From: Pseudomonas sp. 31-12
GTDB lineage: Bacteria > Pseudomonadota > Gammaproteobacteria > Pseudomonadales > Pseudomonadaceae
Direction: 5' to 3'
NCBI RefSeq assembly: GCF_003151075.1
Contig: NZ_CP029482.1
Location: 3,534,001 to 3,598,000, forward strand
DNA length: 64,000 bases
Both the position numbers and the translations under genes were made by a program. Positions 34,521 through 43,585 of this stretch are shown one piece after another (within the stretch, counting starts at the first letter, position 1; each line of letters begins with the position of its first letter). The notes beneath the pieces were generated by a model. That model did no database searches, had not been told where the DNA came from, and saw nothing but the letters and a program-made list of their open reading frames with translations.

Positions 34521-35765
34521 TCATCGAGACCACCTATGAGTGGTCGGTTTTTTACAGGCGAGTTCCAGATTCGCACGCGCCGAACGCCTCACTTGGCTGA
34601 ACGTCAACTGGGCGAGTTTTGCCGCGGTTTCTGCTGCGTCTAGCAATGTCTCATCATTCCTTGCAGCATCAGCAATAGCGACCCGATGTCGCCGAATCAT
34701 GGTCTGGACACCTTCGCTAGCCATGACTTTCGAACTCTGAGTTTCCGTCAACGTGCAGACATCAGGGAGCGCACCTCCGGTTGGCAGTCCTCGAGATTCA
34801 ACATAATCCTTCAAAATCCCAATGAACTGGGTGCAGAGCGGGCGCTCAGTTTCCAGAGGTGCCCCCGGGTTATCAATGTATACCCAGGAACTGCAGCGAG
34901 GCGGATCAACAGGTTCGGGCGGGTGCTGGTAAGTCATAAATTGGCTGAGCAAACCTACGTGCTGGCCGTCCCGAGACAAGCCGGATAGCGGAATAGTCGT
35001 GAATCTGGCCACCGCGAGCATGAATCGGCACATCTCGTACTCAGGACTGGTTAGGCGCCAGCGTTCGAGGTGTGCGAAGAGCCAATCCATTTCGAGGGGC
35101 GATAGATTGGCAGCGTCCAAGCCCTTATCAGACGGGGTTTCAGGAGGCTTGGCCATCACAGGAGCCGGCTGTTTTCGAACGCCGATACGCCACAAATATT
35201 GGAGAAAATGGAAAGTAACTCCATGGACTTGGCGCATCACCGTGCTGACGATCGGGGCCTTGGGGTCGGGTCGGTAACATGGGCGCCAGCTCGGATTGAT
35301 TGGCTGATTTGTGAGAGCCGGATAGCCACTGAGCAAGAAGCGAAATCCAGCCGGACTCTGAGCGACCCAATTGTCGTCAGGCTGTTTTATAAAGTGTAGA
35401 AATCGCGTCAGGCTCTCGGTATCCCACTCGGTCATGGGCCGCCGGTCAACCAGGAAACTCCAGTTCAGGGCCATATGCAGCACAGAGGTGTAGTCGCTGT
35501 ATCGACCTGCCCAAGGTGTTTGCTTGATTTGCATCGATTCGAGGATGAAATCCGCCGCGTGACGGCACATTTCGACTGGGCGGCAGGACGGGTCAATGTC
35601 GGATAACCGTCGCAGAACATGGATGTTTGCGGGGAAATCCATGCCTTCGTCTAAGCAGCGAACGAACACCCACATCGTAGGGAAAATGGGGAACGGGTTT
35701 GACGTCCAGTTCATAAGAAATGCACGTTTTGTGAGCTCAGGAAAAGTGTAGTTCGGAGAACTCAA
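34521..35765 (-). CDS. tyrosine-recombinase-like protein, degenerate
   Basis: A 414-residue protein with the general shape of a tyrosine recombinase: a helical N-terminal core-binding-like half, then a C-terminal half with a helix pair around LSPLEMDWLFAHLERW and YEMCRFMLAVARFTTIPLSGLSRDG (where Arg I would sit), a beta hairpin SWVYIDNPGAPLETERPL, and a helix LTFSQVRRSARANLELA in the place of the HxxR box. The His and the nucleophilic Tyr are not evident, so it may be inactive or a distant relative. It lies next to the DDE-like gene at the right side of the accessory region, as an integration module would. Confidence 0.4.
   Translation of the reverse strand: MSSPNYTFPELTKRAFLMNWTSNPFPIFPTMWVFVRCLDEGMDFPANIHVLRRLSDIDPSCRPVEMCRHAADFILESMQIKQTPWAGRYSDYTSVLHMALNWSFLVDRRPMTEWDTESLTRFLHFIKQPDDNWVAQSPAGFRFLLSGYPALTNQPINPSWRPCYRPDPKAPIVSTVMRQVHGVTFHFLQYLWRIGVRKQPAPVMAKPPETPSDKGLDAANLSPLEMDWLFAHLERWRLTSPEYEMCRFMLAVARFTTIPLSGLSRDGQHVGLLSQFMTYQHPPEPVDPPRCSSWVYIDNPGAPLETERPLCTQFIGILKDYVESRGLPTGGALPDVCTLTETQSSKVMASEGVQTMIRRHRVAIADAARNDETLLDAAETAAKLAQLTFSQVRRSARANLELACKKPTTHRWSR
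34528..34553 (+). terminator. hairpin with T6 tail, plus strand
   Basis: GACCAC (34528-34533) pairs with GTGGTC (34540-34545) across a six-base loop, followed by GG and TTTTTT (34548-34553). It lies inside the end of the recombinase-like gene on the opposite strand, so it would stop plus-strand transcripts entering from the left. Confidence 0.5.
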
Positions 35766-36278
35766 TGTGGCCGACGTAGGACTCGCCGTGATTATTTTGG
35801 AACGGTGATCCGCGGAAATGCTTTGATGCGGTGTCGAAGTCTTCGTCGATAAACGATCGCGAGATGCTTCAACTTATTGGCAAGAGATGCTTACGCCGGC
35901 GAGCAGATGTCGATTGTTGCTTGTCGCTTGTCGGCCGATGGAGATCCGTCGATGGGTGGATGTTTGGCAGATCAAGGGAAGGAGTATGATCAATCGACTG
36001 GAGATTCTCGGGGCTGAGATTTCACGCCCAGAGCATCCAGTATCAAAAAACGATTCTGAAGACACAGGATCGAGCAGAAAAGGGCAAGCCTATGAATTCT
36101 CAAAGGTTCTTGCGTCCAGATTTAGAAATTTTCCGTCCAGTAATTACGAAAGGCTGACACATGAACATTTTTAACATAGCACCTCGTTTAACATAATATA
36201 CATTACACGTAACATTATGTTTCGAGATTAGCCCGGTTATTGCACCCAGATTTTGAGGCGATCAATTGGCCAGGCTCC
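35766..36278. other. intergenic stretch at the right edge of the accessory region
   Basis: About 510 bases. A plus-strand frame 35887-36174 has no recognisable composition or start signal. The right half turns AT-rich (36160-36230, with repeated AACATTA-type words). No tRNA or attachment-site repeat was recognised here. Confidence 0.4.
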
Positions 36279-36803
36279 TCATTCCTGCGTCAACTCTCCA
36301 ATCAGCTGCGAATGCTTCGGGAATTGCTCGCTGAGCTTCTGCCGATTACCCAACTCCATATCCGCATAATCAAACCCGGGCGAAACCGCTTCACTGATCA
36401 AACCGTATCCCGACAATCCATCCGTAAGCCGCGAGGCTTTCCAGACACCGCCCGGCACATGCAGCTGCAAACATTCTCCGGCGATAACGTCGCTGCCCAT
36501 CACCACAGTTTTCAACGAGCCGTCTGGAAAAATCAGGCTGTACTGAATCGCGTCTCCCAAATGGTAGTAATGCACGATGTCTGATTGGTTGAGATGGAAA
36601 TGGCCTGTCGGCGAATCCTGGGTCAGCAAATAATAAATGGATGTCATCAGGTAACGCGGGCCGCTATCTGTTTCAACCATGGCATGGCGATCCGACTGGA
36701 AAGTCCTGCGGTAGAAACCACCTTCGGTATGAGGCTCCAAATCCAGTGCTGCGATTAGTGCATCAACGCCAGGAACGACGGTTTTGAACACATTGTTGGT
36801 CAT
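36279..36803 (-). CDS. DUF985 cupin protein
   Basis: A 174-residue cupin of the DUF985 (cupin_5) family: LDLEPHTEGGFYRRTF near the N-terminus, TSIYYLLTQDSPTGHFH, and the cupin barrel signature with YHLGDAIQYSLIFPDGS and VPGGVWKAS. The function of the family is not settled; a sugar-epimerase-like fold has been noted. It is the first core-like gene right of the accessory block. The ATG is clear, and the gene stands alone. Confidence 0.85.
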   Translation of the reverse strand: MTNNVFKTVVPGVDALIAALDLEPHTEGGFYRRTFQSDRHAMVETDSGPRYLMTSIYYLLTQDSPTGHFHLNQSDIVHYYHLGDAIQYSLIFPDGSLKTVVMGSDVIAGECLQLHVPGGVWKASRLTDGLSGYGLISEAVSPGFDYADMELGNRQKLSEQFPKHSQLIGELTQE

Positions 36804-36855
36804 TTGGCTTGAGCCCTCTCATTAAGTGACTATCAACCTTTATATATATATTGAT

Positions 36856-36891
36856 TATAACTAATCTAAATGCCTGTTTAGTTTAGTTATA
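36856..36891. terminator. AT-rich inverted repeat after the GGDEF-EAL gene
   Basis: TATAACTAATCTAAA (36856-36870) pairs with TTTAGTTTAGTTATA (36877-36891) with one mismatch and a six-base loop. It lies between the end of the GGDEF-EAL gene (minus strand, stop at 36906) and the cupin start. It could be a terminator for the former or an operator for the cupin gene. Confidence 0.45.
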
Positions 36892-36905
36892 TAAATTGTT
36901 CAACC

Positions 36906-39803
36906 CTAGCGACCGACCAGCGACGTTTCGAGCAATGCATCCAACCCCATCGGCTTGGCAAAGTAATAACCCTGGGCCTGCCCAGCGCCTATTTCGCGCA
37001 GCAAGACCAGCGTCGCTTCATCCTCGACACCTTCGGCCACCACGCTAAGGCCAAGCGATTCAGCCATTCGTACAATCGCCCGCACGATCGCGCGGCTGCG
37101 GGTGCTGGTGGTCAGTTCGAGGATGAATGACTTGTCGATCTTCAAGCCGCTGAAACGGTATTGATGCACGTAGCTCAGGGATGAAAATCCTGCACCGAAG
37201 TCATCGAGCACTACCGACATGCCGTTGTCGGCCAATTGCTGCATGTTCTGCCGGGCAATAGCCGGCTCGGCCACCAATGCACCTTCGGTCAATTCCAGGC
37301 AGATCCGCGACGGCGCAACCTGGTGCAGTGCCAACAGTGCAAGCACATCACTGGCAAAGTCCGGGCGCGTCATGCTGTAACTGGAGCAATTGACGTGCAC
37401 CGCCGGCCAATTGGCGTGCTGGGGTTGTGCGAGGATCACTGCGACGCTGGTGAGCATGTACAGGTCCAGTCGACCGATCAGACGCAATCCCTCGACATTC
37501 GGCAAAAACTCACCTGGCCCGATCACTCGGCCGCCCGGCTGATGCCAGCGGATCAGCGCTTCAAGTGCCAACAGTTCGCCGCTTTCGACGCTGACAATCG
37601 GCTGGAAATACGGCAGCAATTCGTCGGTACGTTTGAGCGCATTGCGCAAGGCCCCTTCTCGCTCCATCTGGTCCGAGACTTCGCGGCGCACCTCCTGATT
37701 GAACACCGCGTAGCTGTCGCGACCGGCACTCTTGACCCGGTACATCGCCGCATCGGCATCGCGCAGCAAGTCGGCGGGTTCGTGATGGAACTGACTGTCG
37801 GCGCTGACAATACCGATACTGCAGGACGAAAAAACTTCATGGCCATTGATGAAAAACGGCAGGTCAAACGCCACCAGGATCCGTTCGGCGATTTCGATCA
37901 GCACATCCAGCGGCGCCTCGGGAGCGAGTACCGAAAACTCATCGCCCCCCAGTCGCGCGAGCATGTCGGTGTCGCGCAGGCAACTGCGTAAACGGTGGGC
38001 GGCCTGCATCAACAGCAGATCGCCAAAGTGGTGACCGAGACTGTCGTTGACCATCTTGAAACGATCGAGGTCGATGAACATCACCGCCAGGTGCCCGCCT
38101 TCGCTGCCGAATCGCGACCAGGCCAGATTGAGGCGCTGTTGCAGGTAGGTACGATTCGGCAGCCCGGTCAGCGCATCGTGGGAGTTTTCGTGCTGCAACT
38201 TGGCATTGGCGTGATCAAGTTCGCGTGTGCGGTTCTGCACCCGGGCTTCGAGCTTGAGGTTGGCAGCGTGGATCGCTTCGGCGGCCGTGCGTCGCGACAA
38301 CGCTGTATCGATGTGCCGCGACACGAACGTGAGCAGTTCCTGGTCACGCAGCGAGTAGCGCACCTGCGAGGTATAGCTTTGCACCGCCAGCACGCCACGC
38401 ACCACGTCGCCATCGAACAATGGAATGCCCAGCCAGGAGTAAGATCGGACAGACTCATGGCCCAATTCGATTTCGCCCTGTGCAGACAATCGCTCAGCCT
38501 CGCCCGAGTCAATCAGGCAAGGTCGACGCTGGCGGATGATGTACTCGGTCAAGCCCCTGCGCCCACGACGTGCCTTTGGACAAGTCGTCTGTCGCTCATC
38601 GACATAATAAGGAAAGGTCACTTCACCGGTCGCGTCGTCGAACAACGCGATGTAGAAGTTCTGCGCGAACAGCAGATCACCGACGATGCCATGCAAGGTT
38701 TGAAACAGTTCGGCCATATCGCCAGGCTGGCTCGACAGTTCAGCAATCTGGAATAGCGCACTCTGCAGATGTTCAGCGCGCTCTCGCTCTGCCACTTCCT
38801 GCCTCAATGCGGCGTTGAGCGCCGAAAGCTCGAGGGTGCGGCGCATGACAATCCCTTCCAGGTTCTCGCGGTGCAGAATCCGGTCCAGCGCCATGGCCAC
38901 GTGACGGGCCACCACCAGAAACAGCGCGCGGTCTTCAGCGCTGTAGGTGCGGGAAACGTCGTAGACCTGCATGGCCAGCATGCCAAACACGTCATCCGAA
39001 GCATTTTTCAACGGTGCGCCCATCCAGAACTCGGGACGATCCCCCACGCAATAGAAGCGGCCCTCGGCCTGAGCCGCGCGAATACCGGCGGCGTCAATCA
39101 GCAACGGCTGACCCGTGGTCAACACCTGGCCGGTCAACGACAGGTGCGAGGCATCAAGGTATTCGTAGTGCTCGGCCTCCACGGCATCAACGTCGATGAT
39201 GTCGACGTAATACGGGTAGTCGATCTTGCCCGTGTGCGGGTCATACAGCGCGAGATAGAAGTTCTCGGCATCGATCAGGCTAGCCAGCAACTGGTGAACC
39301 CCCACCAGAAACACTGACCGGTCGCGGGTCGAACTGGCGAGATAGGTAATTTCATACAGCACACGCTGAGTAATCTGCGCACGGGCCAGGGTGTTGGTTT
39401 GTACTTGAATGCCCAGGCGCTGCGCAAATTCTGCGAGCGCCGACTCCTCGGCGTCATCGACTGGCGCGAGTACCCAACCCAGCACACTTTCGCCTCTGCC
39501 GGTTGGCCAGCGGTGCAACTGCCGAGTCAGGCAAAAGGCTTCGAACTCTTCATTGGCAACGCTGGATGGCCACTGCGCCTGTGGGTCGCCCTGCCCGACC
39601 AAGTGCATTTGTTCACCGGCGCGGTACACCACCCATGCGGTGGTGTGGCACCAGTGGCGCGCTGAGGCCAGCAATTGTTCGACCGCGTCGTCGTTGCCAG
39701 TGTTGGACATGCCGACAGATTCCGAACTTCCGTTTAGTTGAGCGGCGACAACGTCGCAATCGATCGATTGCCGCGGGGAGTCGGTCAATGGACGAACACT
39801 CAT
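36906..39803 (-). CDS. GAF-GAF-GGDEF-EAL cyclic-di-GMP signalling protein
   Basis: A 965-residue cytoplasmic protein. Two GAF sensor domains (about 145-315 and 345-505, each with an ENFYLALYD/QNFYIALFD type strand) are followed by a short coiled coil (LKLEARVQNRTRELDHANAK), then a diguanylate cyclase domain with an intact GGDEF motif (ARLGGDEFSV, residues 619-623) and a phosphodiesterase domain with an intact EAL motif (LALEALIRW, 748-750) plus DDFGAGFSSL. Both domains keep their catalytic signatures, so it may make or break cyclic-di-GMP depending on ligand. The start at 39803 (MSVRPLTD) is chosen for the AGGGAG five bases upstream; a TTG at 39821 is weaker. No TM segment is seen. Confidence 0.92.
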   Translation of the reverse strand: MSVRPLTDSPRQSIDCDVVAAQLNGSSESVGMSNTGNDDAVEQLLASARHWCHTTAWVVYRAGEQMHLVGQGDPQAQWPSSVANEEFEAFCLTRQLHRWPTGRGESVLGWVLAPVDDAEESALAEFAQRLGIQVQTNTLARAQITQRVLYEITYLASSTRDRSVFLVGVHQLLASLIDAENFYLALYDPHTGKIDYPYYVDIIDVDAVEAEHYEYLDASHLSLTGQVLTTGQPLLIDAAGIRAAQAEGRFYCVGDRPEFWMGAPLKNASDDVFGMLAMQVYDVSRTYSAEDRALFLVVARHVAMALDRILHRENLEGIVMRRTLELSALNAALRQEVAERERAEHLQSALFQIAELSSQPGDMAELFQTLHGIVGDLLFAQNFYIALFDDATGEVTFPYYVDERQTTCPKARRGRRGLTEYIIRQRRPCLIDSGEAERLSAQGEIELGHESVRSYSWLGIPLFDGDVVRGVLAVQSYTSQVRYSLRDQELLTFVSRHIDTALSRRTAAEAIHAANLKLEARVQNRTRELDHANAKLQHENSHDALTGLPNRTYLQQRLNLAWSRFGSEGGHLAVMFIDLDRFKMVNDSLGHHFGDLLLMQAAHRLRSCLRDTDMLARLGGDEFSVLAPEAPLDVLIEIAERILVAFDLPFFINGHEVFSSCSIGIVSADSQFHHEPADLLRDADAAMYRVKSAGRDSYAVFNQEVRREVSDQMEREGALRNALKRTDELLPYFQPIVSVESGELLALEALIRWHQPGGRVIGPGEFLPNVEGLRLIGRLDLYMLTSVAVILAQPQHANWPAVHVNCSSYSMTRPDFASDVLALLALHQVAPSRICLELTEGALVAEPAIARQNMQQLADNGMSVVLDDFGAGFSSLSYVHQYRFSGLKIDKSFILELTTSTRSRAIVRAIVRMAESLGLSVVAEGVEDEATLVLLREIGAGQAQGYYFAKPMGLDALLETSLVGR

Positions 39804-39925
39804 CAGCGCTCCCTGAGCCAAAACTGGCGATACTCATTTATTATTTTCCGGCACTACGCCAGAGAGCCTCCCGTTTAAAGCTTATATACGTTTTTATCAA
39901 TCGTTTTATTCGCTTTAGTACAAAC

Positions 39926-42415
39926 CTACGGGTGTGCCCCAACAAGTTCCGCCGGGCGTTCGGTGGCCCTTGATGGAACGGGCGCAATGTTTCGCAGCAG
40001 GAAATGCGACAGCGCCGGGATAAGGATCAGCGCACCGAGCATGTTCCAAAGGAACATGAAGGTTAGCAGGATGCCCATGTCCGCCTGGAACTTGATCGGT
40101 GACCAGGCCCAGCACACCACTCCGGCGGCCAGGGTGATGCCGACCAGACCCACCACCCGGCCGGTGAACGACACCGCGTTACGGTAGGCCTGTGCCAGCG
40201 GCAAGCCCTGGCGCTGGTAGTGCAGCTGCACGCTGAGTAAATACAGCGCGTAATCCACGCCGATCCCGACCCCCAAAGCGATCACCGGCAACGTCGCCAC
40301 CTTCACGCCGATGCCCATGACCACCATCAAGGCCTCGCACAGTATCGACGTCAGCACCAGCGGCAACAGCGCCACCAGCGTGGCGCGCCAACTGCGGAAG
40401 GTGATCAGGCAGAACAGCGTCACCGCCGCGTACACGTAAAGCAGCATCGTATGGTTGGCTTCACGCACCACGATGTTGGTCGCCGCCTCGATGCCAGCGG
40501 TGCCGGCGGCCAGCAGAAATTGTCGGTCCTCGGTGCTGTTTTCCCTGGCGAATCTGTCGGCGATGGCGACCACTGCGTCCAGGGTTTCTGCCTTGTGGTC
40601 CTTGAGAAAGGCAATCACCGGCATGACCGAACAGTCGGTATTGAACAATTCCGGCGCATTGACCGAAGCCTGCTGCGCGGCATAGTTCAGCACGTTCTGG
40701 TTGCGTTGGATGCTGTTCAGCTTGGGGTTGCCCTCGAACGATCCCGCGGTGATCTGGCGCACCGCGTTAACCAGCGATGAAGTCGCTTGTACACCAGGGT
40801 ATTGCTGCAGTTCCCAAGCCAAACGGTCGGCCAGGATCAGCGTCTGATAATTCAGGCAGCCTTCCGGCGGAGTCTTGATCATCACCGCGAACAGGTCGCT
40901 GGACAGCGCATAGTGGCTGGTGATGTAAGCGTTATCGCGGTTGTAACGCGAGTCCGCGCGCAACTCCGGCGCGCCGCTGTCGAGGTCGCCGATCTGCAGT
41001 TGCAGACTGACCACAAAGCCTGCGATACCCAACGCCACGGCACCGAGCACGATACCCATGGCCCACTTGCGGGTGGTGAAACGGTCGAGCAAATCCCACA
41101 GTTTGCCAAAGCCGCGACTCTGCGCAGCGCGGTTGTCGATCTTCAGTGCGCGCTCGGCAGCCTTGGCGCCAACGCCGATGTAAGACAGGGCCACCGGCAT
41201 CAGCAACAGCGATGTGAAGATCAGCACCGCGACGCCGATACTGGCAGTAATCGCCAGGTCCTGGATCACCGGAATATCGATCAGCATCAACACCGCAAAA
41301 CCCACCGCGTCGGCCAGCAACGCGGTGACACCGGCGATAAACAGACGCCGGAAGGTGTACCGCGCCGCCACCAATTTATGGGTGCCAAGGGCGATGTCCT
41401 GCAGGATGCCGTTCATCTTCTGCGCGGCGTGGGACACGCCAATGGCGAAGATCAGGAACGGCACCAGCACCGAGTACGGATCGATGGCGTAACCCAGCCA
41501 GGCCACGATACCCAACTGCCAGACCACCGCCGTCAGCGAGCAGAAAATCACCAACAATGTGCTGCGCAGGCAACGGGTGTAGAGGTAGATGATGACGAAC
41601 GAGGTGACCACGGCCAGACCGAAAAACATCATCACCTGGATCAGGCCGTCGATCAGATCACCGATCAACTTGGCAAAGCCGATCACGCGGACCTTGTACT
41701 TGCCCTGCCCCTCCTCCCCCGCCTGGCGTGCCTTGCTGTCGCCGGCAAACTCGATCTTGTCGCGCAGTTGCTCTTCAAGCATCTGTGCGAACGCGTGGTA
41801 ATCGATGCTGTGACCGGTCGCCGAGGTCTTGTCCTGCAGCGGCACAATCAACATGCTCGATTTGAAATCGCTGGCCACCAAGCTGCCGACGATGCCCGCG
41901 CGGTTGATATTCTGGCGTAGCTGTTCGATGTCTTCGGGGGAGCCGTGGTACGCATCGGGCATCACCGGGCCACCCTGGAAACCTTCCTCGGTCACTTCGT
42001 TCCAGCGCACCGAAGGGCTCCACAATGACTTCATCCAGGCGCGGTCAACGCCTGCGGTGAGGAACAAGTCGTCGTTGACTTGCTTGAGCACGGCCAGGTA
42101 TTCGGGGTCGTAAATATCGCCCTGGGTATTCTCCACCACCACCCGCACGGAACTGCCCAGGCCGCGCAACGATTTGCGGTTCTCCAAAAAGTTTTTAATG
42201 TAGGGCTGGCTCTGCGGAATCATCTTTTCGAAGCTGGGACGCAGCTCCAGGCGGGTAGCCGCCATGTAGCCCAGGACCAACGTGATCAACGCCATGAACA
42301 GCATGAACAGCGGGCGGTAATTGAATACCCAGCGCTCCAGCCGGTTGCCGGAGTGCTGATCGAAGTCACGCAAGTGGCGGATCACCGGCATGGTGTCTTG
42401 CTTGATGTTTGCCAT
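39926..42415 (-). CDS. RND/MMPL-type inner-membrane transporter
   Basis: An 829-residue membrane protein with 12 predicted TMs in two repeats, the single-gene RND (MMPL/hopanoid-exporter-like) layout. TM1 follows WVFNYRPLFMLFMALITLVLGY; a first periplasmic domain is followed by five TMs with AIGVSHAAQKMN (sensor-like segment), and the second half repeats with GVGIGVDYALYLL. It is the last gene of a leftward cluster with DUF1302, DUF1329 and YCF48-like genes, a combination recurring in pseudomonads and often near lipid or sterol-type catabolism. It likely exports or traffics a hydrophobic compound; the substrate is unknown. The ATG at 42415 lies 31 bases after the preceding gene. Confidence 0.88.
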   Translation of the reverse strand: MANIKQDTMPVIRHLRDFDQHSGNRLERWVFNYRPLFMLFMALITLVLGYMAATRLELRPSFEKMIPQSQPYIKNFLENRKSLRGLGSSVRVVVENTQGDIYDPEYLAVLKQVNDDLFLTAGVDRAWMKSLWSPSVRWNEVTEEGFQGGPVMPDAYHGSPEDIEQLRQNINRAGIVGSLVASDFKSSMLIVPLQDKTSATGHSIDYHAFAQMLEEQLRDKIEFAGDSKARQAGEEGQGKYKVRVIGFAKLIGDLIDGLIQVMMFFGLAVVTSFVIIYLYTRCLRSTLLVIFCSLTAVVWQLGIVAWLGYAIDPYSVLVPFLIFAIGVSHAAQKMNGILQDIALGTHKLVAARYTFRRLFIAGVTALLADAVGFAVLMLIDIPVIQDLAITASIGVAVLIFTSLLLMPVALSYIGVGAKAAERALKIDNRAAQSRGFGKLWDLLDRFTTRKWAMGIVLGAVALGIAGFVVSLQLQIGDLDSGAPELRADSRYNRDNAYITSHYALSSDLFAVMIKTPPEGCLNYQTLILADRLAWELQQYPGVQATSSLVNAVRQITAGSFEGNPKLNSIQRNQNVLNYAAQQASVNAPELFNTDCSVMPVIAFLKDHKAETLDAVVAIADRFARENSTEDRQFLLAAGTAGIEAATNIVVREANHTMLLYVYAAVTLFCLITFRSWRATLVALLPLVLTSILCEALMVVMGIGVKVATLPVIALGVGIGVDYALYLLSVQLHYQRQGLPLAQAYRNAVSFTGRVVGLVGITLAAGVVCWAWSPIKFQADMGILLTFMFLWNMLGALILIPALSHFLLRNIAPVPSRATERPAELVGAHP

Positions 42416-42446
42416 GTCTGGGTACTCGCTCTTATCGATTCGGTTG

Positions 42447-43517
42447 TTACTTGACGTTCAGTACGCGTGCACCACGGCTGCCCACCAACACCAGGCTGCC
42501 GTCGGGCGCCTTGATGGCGCCGGCTGATGGGGACAGGTTTTGCTGAGGCACCAATGTCAGGCGCGCGCCGTCTACGTGGACCAGCATTTGTCCTGCCTGG
42601 CTAAACAGCAGGTATCGACCCTTGGCGTCCACCGTGGCAGTGGAGATGCTGACCTGCAGGCCGGTCTTGAGCGGGGTCCAGCTGGAACCGCCGTCGAGGC
42701 TGCGAAACACATGCCCGCGCAGACCGTAGACAAGTACTTCGCCAGGCCGGCCAACTGCCCCGAAAAAGCTGCCCTGATAAGGCGAATCGAGTGCCACGAA
42801 ACGCTGGCCCGGGTCATCCCACTTGAGCAACAACCCCTGTTCGCCAACGATGTAGAGCGCATCCCCCGTGGAGGCGATGGCATTGAGGTGCAACCCTTGC
42901 GGGTTGTCGGTGCGGTCCTGGAACGGTGTCCAGTGATGACCGCCATCGTCGGTACGCAGAATCAGGTTGAACGCACCGACCACATAACCGGTTTTTTCGT
43001 TGGCGAACCAAACGTCGAGCAGCGGCTTGTCGGCGCCCTCCTCTGTCAGCCGCTGTCCGTCGGCGGCGAGCGTCGCCCATTGCTCATTGGCCGGTTCGGC
43101 GCGGGCCAGCGCACCGTAATGTTCAACCAGCAACGCACCGATCTGCCGACCGTCCAGTTGTCTGGTCCAGGTTTCTCCGGCATCGCTGCTGTGCAACACC
43201 ACGCCATCATTGCCGACCGCCCAGCCCTGGGCTGCTGAAGGAAAACTGACGGCATTGAGGTCGGCACTGACCGGTACGGCGGCCTGTTGCCAGTCTTTGC
43301 CGCCATCATCGGAATAGAGAATGTGGCCACGTTGCCCGACGGCGACCAGCCGCTCTCCCGCACGGGCCACGCCCAGCAACGGGCTGCTGACCGCCAGGGC
43401 GCTGGCCTTGGCCGGCTGGTCCAGCACGTCGACGAAGCTGGTGGCGTGGGCAAAGCCCTGCAACAGAGCAAGGGCCATGCCCAGCGCCAACTGCCGGTAC
43501 TTTTTGTACGAACACAT
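42447..43517 (-). CDS. YCF48/HCF136-type beta-propeller protein, exported
   Basis: A 356-residue protein with a signal peptide (YRQLALGMALALLQGFAHA) and repeated propeller blades of the YCF48 type, recognised by SDDGGKDWQ, SSDAGETWTR, RTDDGGHHWTPF and RSLDGGSSWTPL. In chloroplasts the family helps photosystem II assembly; in bacteria of this kind it is a periplasmic partner of DUF1302/DUF1329/RND clusters with no known reaction. GAGGACG lies upstream of the ATG. It sits between DUF1329 and the RND gene and is probably co-transcribed with both. Confidence 0.88.
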   Translation of the reverse strand: MCSYKKYRQLALGMALALLQGFAHATSFVDVLDQPAKASALAVSSPLLGVARAGERLVAVGQRGHILYSDDGGKDWQQAAVPVSADLNAVSFPSAAQGWAVGNDGVVLHSSDAGETWTRQLDGRQIGALLVEHYGALARAEPANEQWATLAADGQRLTEEGADKPLLDVWFANEKTGYVVGAFNLILRTDDGGHHWTPFQDRTDNPQGLHLNAIASTGDALYIVGEQGLLLKWDDPGQRFVALDSPYQGSFFGAVGRPGEVLVYGLRGHVFRSLDGGSSWTPLKTGLQVSISTATVDAKGRYLLFSQAGQMLVHVDGARLTLVPQQNLSPSAGAIKAPDGSLVLVGSRGARVLNVK

Positions 43518-43585
43518 ACGGCGTCCTCATGAAAAAACGGTGCCGGGCGCACGTCGCGTGCAGCCCGGCGTTGCAACAGGTCGCT

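Noticed and set aside
35887..36174. Plus-strand frame of 95 codons
   Set aside because: No start signal, unremarkable composition and no resemblance to a family.
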